Below, piece after piece: positions 6,792 through 9,645 of a stretch of DNA of 9,645 nucleotides. The position numbers were made by a program, and so were the translations under genes. The notes beneath the pieces are model-generated. The model ran no database searches. It was not told the origin of the DNA and was given only the letters and a program-made list of their open reading frames with translations. Origin of the DNA: Oscillospiraceae bacterium (GTDB lineage: Bacteria; Bacillota; Clostridia; Oscillospirales; Acutalibacteraceae). Numbering within the stretch: the first letter of the stretch is position 1; each line of letters begins with the position of its first letter. The DNA is taken from the NCBI GenBank assembly GCA_902796295.1, contig CADBOL010000209.1, forward strand, positions 1-9,645, written 5' to 3'.

Positions 6792-7625
6792 TTATCCCAA
6801 ATAACGTCTGAGCGCGTCTTCCCAGTGCGGGAGCGCGTCAAATCCCGATTCTGTCAGTGATTTTTTTGACAGTCTTGAATTGAGCGGCCTTTTTGCGGGT
6901 GTTTCAAAGCTTTCGGATTTCACTTTGTTTACCCTTACGCGGCTGCCCGTGATTTCAAATATCTTTTCGGCGAATTCCGCTCTTGAGCAGAATCCCTCGT
7001 TTGTCGCGTGATAAACGCCGTATTTTTCGCTCTCCGCCATATCGCAGATAAGCTGTGCAAGATCGGCGGTATATGTGGGTGAGCCGACCTGGTCGTCAAC
7101 AACATCTATTGTATCTTTTCCTTCGGCGGCTTTTATGATTTTTTCAACGAAATTGTTTCCGCTGCGGCCGTAAATCCAGGAGATGCGCACAATGAAAAGC
7201 CTGTCGCAAAGACGCATTGCTTCTCTCTCGGCATCAAATTTTGTTTTGCCGTAATAATTCAGAGGCTGCGCGGGTGAATCTGTTTCAAAAGGTTCGCTGC
7301 CCGTGCCGGGGAAAATATAGTCTGTGCTTGTGAAAAGCATCTTGATGCCGAGCGCTTTGCATATGCCGGCGATGTTTCTCGTTCCCAGCGTGTTTGCAGC
7401 GAAGCAGAGACTCTTTTCGCTCTCCGCCCTGTCAACCGCCGTATATGCCGCGAGATGAATAACGGCATCGGGGTGAATGTTTCTTATATACTGCTGAATA
7501 CCTATGCGGTCGGTTATATCGTGCCCGGGCAGATCAATCCCGATAACCTCGTGACCTCTGTCTGCGAGCGCGGTATATACATCCATACCGAGCATACCCC
7601 TGTATCCGGTCAAAGCAATTTTCAT
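6792..7625 (-). CDS. rmlD: dTDP-4-dehydrorhamnose reductase (RmlD)
   Basis: NADPH-dependent reductase catalysing the last step of dTDP-L-rhamnose synthesis in the cytoplasm, supplying rhamnose for surface polysaccharides. It is 277 residues, close to the family norm. It is an extended short-chain dehydrogenase: the Rossmann GxxGxxG is at 7-13, the active-site triad is Thr101 (TSTDYIF) with Tyr125 and Lys129 (YGKTK), and the family signatures DDQVGSPTYT (177-186) and RPLNSRL (246-252) are present. The ATG at 7625 is preceded by GAGGACAGGA and by a promoter about 35 bases upstream. It is the first gene of the minus-strand operon. No rmlA, rmlB or rmlC is in the window, so the other steps must be encoded elsewhere. 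A general NAD-dependent sugar epimerase is the alternative, but the motifs favour RmlD. Confidence 0.93.
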   Translation of the reverse strand: MKIALTGYRGMLGMDVYTALADRGHEVIGIDLPGHDITDRIGIQQYIRNIHPDAVIHLAAYTAVDRAESEKSLCFAANTLGTRNIAGICKALGIKMLFTSTDYIFPGTGSEPFETDSPAQPLNYYGKTKFDAEREAMRLCDRLFIVRISWIYGRSGNNFVEKIIKAAEGKDTIDVVDDQVGSPTYTADLAQLICDMAESEKYGVYHATNEGFCSRAEFAEKIFEITGSRVRVNKVKSESFETPAKRPLNSRLSKKSLTESGFDALPHWEDALRRYLG

Positions 7626-7659
7626 AAAGTCCTGTCCTCATATCCACATATTCCATATT

Positions 7660-7688
7660 ATTCTATCACAAAAATTAAAAATACACAA
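7660..7688 (-). promoter_or_regulatory. rmlD: Promoter of the rmlD operon
   Basis: On the minus strand, TTGTGT (7688-7683) and TAGAAT (7665-7660) are separated by 17 bp, with TG one base before the -10 box (TGATAGAAT, extended -10). Transcription would begin near 7653, leaving a leader of about 28 bases before ATG 7625. A sigma-A-type promoter is inferred from sequence only. Confidence 0.65.
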
Positions 7689-7704
7689 TATTTTTTTATT
7701 ATAC

Positions 7705-7733
7705 TTTTAATTAAGAGAAAACTGTGATATAAT
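7705..7733 (+). promoter_or_regulatory. ispE: Promoter of ispE
   Basis: TATAAT at 7728-7733 matches the -10 consensus exactly and has TG one base before it (TGATATAAT, extended -10). At 17-bp spacing the -35 position reads TTTTAA (7705-7710), a weak match that the extended -10 can offset. Transcription would begin near 7740, about 29 bases before ATG 7769. Confidence 0.75.
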
Positions 7734-7754
7734 CATTTTATCGGAACAACAGAC

Positions 7755-7763
7755 AAAGGGTGG
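7755..7763 (+). promoter_or_regulatory. ispE: Ribosome binding site deciding the ispE start
   Basis: AAAGGGTGG lies 5-14 bases before ATG 7769. An in-frame GTG at 7760 overlaps this site and GTG at 7766 is too close, so ATG 7769 is the likely start. Confidence 0.7.
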
Positions 7764-7768
7764 TTGTG

Positions 7769-8608
7769 ATGAAACTGACTGTAAAAGCGCCCGCCAAGAT
7801 AAACCTTTTTCTGGATATACTCAGGCGGCTTGATAACGGCTATCACTCGCTGTTTATGCTGATGCAGACCGTCGGGCTGTGTGATACCGTCACAATAGAA
7901 GACTCGGAAAAGGGAATTGAGCTTTCATGCACCGTGCCCGGTATTCCCTGTGATGAAAAAAACACGGCATACAGGGCGGCGGAGTATTTCCTCGAAAAGA
8001 CGGGAATTAAGCAGGGCGTTAAAATCCATATACAAAAAAATATTCCCCATGAGGCAGGGCTCGCCGGAGGAAGCGCGGATGCGGCGGCGGTGCTCAGAGG
8101 GATGAATGAGATTTTTAAAACCGGGCTTACTGTTCCGGAAATGTGTGAAATCGGTTTCAGGGTAGGCAGCGATGTGCCGTTTTGCATTTACGGCGGTACC
8201 TGCATAGTGCAGAATACCGGCGGTATAGTATCCCAGCTGAAGCCGCTTAAAAAATGCAGTGTTGTGCTCGTGAAGCCCGAGGCGGGAGTATCGACGGCAG
8301 CGGCTTATGCCGAGGCGGATAATACATATCTCTATCACCCCGATCACAATAAGATACTCGAATGCTGCGAAAGAGGGGATTTTGAAGGAATCTGCGCGCA
8401 TGCGGGCAATGTCTTTGAGCAGGTTGTCGAGGTTCCGGAGCGTGTGGAAATCAAGAGAATCATGCGCATACATAATTCGTGTCTTTCTCAGATGAGCGGC
8501 AGCGGGCCGACGGTATTCGGGGTTTTCGAGAATCCGGAGGATGCCTCGGCGGCTTATGAAAAACTGAAAAAACAATTCGGCAATGTTTTTCTGACCGAAT
8601 TCGTATAA
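7769..8608 (+). CDS. ispE: 4-diphosphocytidyl-2-C-methyl-D-erythritol kinase (IspE)
   Basis: GHMP-family kinase that phosphorylates the 2-hydroxyl of CDP-methylerythritol using ATP, the fourth step of the cytoplasmic MEP pathway to IPP and DMAPP. It is 279 residues, a normal length. Motif 1 is KAPAKINLFL (6-15), with Lys10 matching the E. coli catalytic lysine. Motif 2, the ATP-binding loop, is AGLAGGSADAAAVLRGMN (96-113). Asp135 in GSDVPF is the catalytic aspartate. Motif 3 is MSGSGPTVFG (242-251). ATG 7769 is preferred over GTG 7760 because of the ribosome site and because the family begins just before KAPAKIN. The gene is transcribed alone from its own promoter, divergently from rmlD, and ends at a strong terminator. 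It implies that isoprenoids are made by the MEP route. Confidence 0.97.
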   Translation: MKLTVKAPAKINLFLDILRRLDNGYHSLFMLMQTVGLCDTVTIEDSEKGIELSCTVPGIPCDEKNTAYRAAEYFLEKTGIKQGVKIHIQKNIPHEAGLAGGSADAAAVLRGMNEIFKTGLTVPEMCEIGFRVGSDVPFCIYGGTCIVQNTGGIVSQLKPLKKCSVVLVKPEAGVSTAAAYAEADNTYLYHPDHNKILECCERGDFEGICAHAGNVFEQVVEVPERVEIKRIMRIHNSCLSQMSGSGPTVFGVFENPEDASAAYEKLKKQFGNVFLTEFV

Positions 8609-8617
8609 AAATAAAAG

Positions 8618-8650
8618 GGGCGAAGCCGGCATTAACGCCGGGCTCCGCCC
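8618..8650. terminator. Bidirectional intrinsic terminator between ispE and the convergent phosphoesterase
   Basis: GGGCG (8618-8622) pairs with CGCCC (8646-8650). After one A-C mismatch, AGCC (8624-8627) pairs with GGCT (8641-8644) and GGC (8628-8630) with GCC (8637-8639), around the loop ATTAAC with one bulged G. On the plus strand TGCTTTTTATT follows. On the minus strand the continuation is CCTTTTATTTTTAT. Both U tracts are good, so the hairpin can end both convergent genes. Confidence 0.85.
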
Positions 8651-8660
8651 TGCTTTTTAT

Positions 8661-9645
8661 TCATTTGAGAACATCGTAATATTTATATAGATTGAATGTG
8701 TAGCGGTCCTCCATGAAATTCATGACGGAATAGCCCTGAAGCCACTCGCTTTCGGGGTAGTCTTTTTTATGCAGACCGTATGAGCCGTAGCCCGATGTTT
8801 CAAGGTATGCGAGCTCAATCCCGTCAGCTATGACCGCGAAATTGTTATTGTGGTCGTGGCCGAAATATGCAGCCGAAACCCCGTTTTCCTTCATCGCGTC
8901 AAACAGTCCGCTGTCAAACACCGTGGCGCAGACGCCCTCATTTTGGGCGCCTCTGATGAAACTGCCGCTCTCAGCCGCATCTCTCATCTGAGGAAGGGGA
9001 ATATGCATGAGCATTATGGATTTATAATCGCCGTAATCGTTTTTGAGAGACACTGCCTTTTCCCTGAACCAGGCAACCTGGTTTTCGTGAGCGCCGTCCC
9101 ACGGAGTGCCTTCATCATCGTATCCGTAATACTCTTTGAGCTCATCGCTCATCTCATCAAAAGTATCAAGGCAAAAAATTGTTTCAAGATGTCTGCCTTC
9201 GGAATTCAGCAGGCTGATTGCGTAGTTGCAGTTGCCGTCGATGTCATCAGGGCCGTTTCTCATAATGCATCTTTCATGAGAGGCAAAGATGTTTACCATC
9301 TCTTCTCTTTTTATTGAGTACGGGTTGTCGCCTTCATGGTTTCCGATGACACCGCCCCAGTAAACACCTAATTTTTCAAAAATCTCGGCAAACTGCCCGG
9401 CACGTTTCCTGTTCAGAGCCGAGGTGACGTTGTCTCCGCCGAAGAGAACGAGATCCGGTTTCTCATTTTGAATGCTCTTTATCATATTCTCAAGAGTGAT
9501 ATTTGTCGTCTTGTTCTTTCCGTCAAGGTGCAGGTCCGTAAAGAGAAGCACTTTGAATTCGCCGGCATCTTTTTTCTTGAGAACAACACCGTCAGTGCTT
9601 TCGCTGACTATCTCCGCAGTCTCTCTGCCGAGCGGAGCGATATCC
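8661..9645 (-). CDS. Calcineurin-like metallophosphoesterase (Dcr2/PAP29-like), N-terminus beyond window edge
   Basis: Predicted dinuclear-metal phosphoesterase, substrate unknown. The frame stays open from the stop codon at 8661 to the right edge, giving 327 visible residues, so the start lies outside. A GTG at 9551 falls directly in the first catalytic strand (VLLFTDLHLDG) and is unlikely to be the start; about 31 residues before it are also in frame (KKKDAGEFK just ahead). Counting from the edge: DLH at 37-39, GDN at 70-72, GNHE at 101-104, His214 in LMHIP, and GHDH at 262-265, a complete metal-binding set. GLFDAMKENG before GHDH, and IADGIELAY followed by a GYGSYG turn after it, closely fit the Dcr2/PAP29-like group. 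It is a paralogue of the 575-residue protein at 1837-3564 but has the normal DxH and no C-terminal extra domain. The missing N-terminus may carry a signal peptide. Confidence 0.9.
   Translation of the reverse strand, partial: DIAPLGRETAEIVSESTDGVVLKKKDAGEFKVLLFTDLHLDGKNKTTNITLENMIKSIQNEKPDLVLFGGDNVTSALNRKRAGQFAEIFEKLGVYWGGVIGNHEGDNPYSIKREEMVNIFASHERCIMRNGPDDIDGNCNYAISLLNSEGRHLETIFCLDTFDEMSDELKEYYGYDDEGTPWDGAHENQVAWFREKAVSLKNDYGDYKSIMLMHIPLPQMRDAAESGSFIRGAQNEGVCATVFDSGLFDAMKENGVSAAYFGHDHNNNFAVIADGIELAYLETSGYGSYGLHKKDYPESEWLQGYSVMNFMEDRYTFNLYKYYDVLK

Noticed and set aside
7925..8632. A 235-codon open frame on the minus strand opposite ispE
   Set aside because: It lies antisense to a gene with every IspE motif, has no recognisable domain, and would read through the ispE terminator hairpin. 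It is a shadow frame.
8850..9317. A 155-codon open frame on the plus strand inside the second phosphoesterase
   Set aside because: It is antisense to a frame carrying all the metal-binding motifs, with no recognisable features of its own.
1..9645. CRISPR arrays, tRNA or rRNA genes, insertion sequences, phage or toxin-antitoxin genes
   Set aside because: No spaced direct repeats, clover-leaf sequences, transposase motifs or small paired genes were seen; almost all bases are covered by the eight genes and short regulatory gaps.

Overview
The window looks like chromosomal DNA of a low-to-mid GC Gram-positive of the class Clostridia, perhaps a gut Oscillospiraceae or Ruminococcus relative. The grounds are the dnaK-dnaJ order and protein style, a MEP-pathway isoprenoid kinase (IspE), a G5-M23 cell-wall peptidase typical of Clostridia, strong AGGAG-type ribosome binding sites and TGnTATAAT promoters. 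The genus is a guess. No RNA gene, mobile element, CRISPR array or phage gene is visible.

Layout. (1) 1-1667, plus strand: the end of dnaK followed 17 bp later by a complete dnaJ with a TTG start. (2) 1668-1836: a convergent intergenic region with a strong hairpin that can end transcription from both sides, plus a second, unexplained inverted repeat. (3) 1837-7625, minus strand: a tight four-gene operon read right to left: rmlD (dTDP-4-dehydrorhamnose reductase), a membrane-anchored G5-M23 peptidoglycan hydrolase, a metallo-beta-lactamase-fold hydrolase of the HxHxDH/HHG type, and a membrane-anchored calcineurin-like phosphoesterase fused to a beta-rich C-terminal domain. Gaps are 3, 15 and 17 bp. 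(4) 7626-7768: a short AT-rich divergent promoter region with a recognisable promoter in each direction. (5) 7769-8608, plus strand: ispE. (6) 8609-8660: a second bidirectional terminator. (7) 8661-9645, minus strand: a second calcineurin-like phosphoesterase of the same Dcr2/PAP29-like family, whose N-terminus lies beyond the right edge.

How the genes fit together. DnaK and DnaJ are the Hsp70 chaperone and its co-chaperone. IspE supplies isoprenoid precursors, including the undecaprenyl carrier for wall polymers. The minus-strand operon joins a sugar-nucleotide enzyme for rhamnose-containing surface polymers, a wall hydrolase and two metal-dependent hydrolases, at least one of which appears to be exported. 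This suggests an envelope-related operon, but the substrates of the two hydrolases cannot be read from sequence. The most interesting points are the domain fusion and DxQ metal-site variant in the first phosphoesterase, its paralogue about 5 kb away, the unassigned N-terminal domain of the metallo-beta-lactamase-fold protein, and the very basic long cytoplasmic part of the M23 protein. I did not find a clearly new defence or mobile system.
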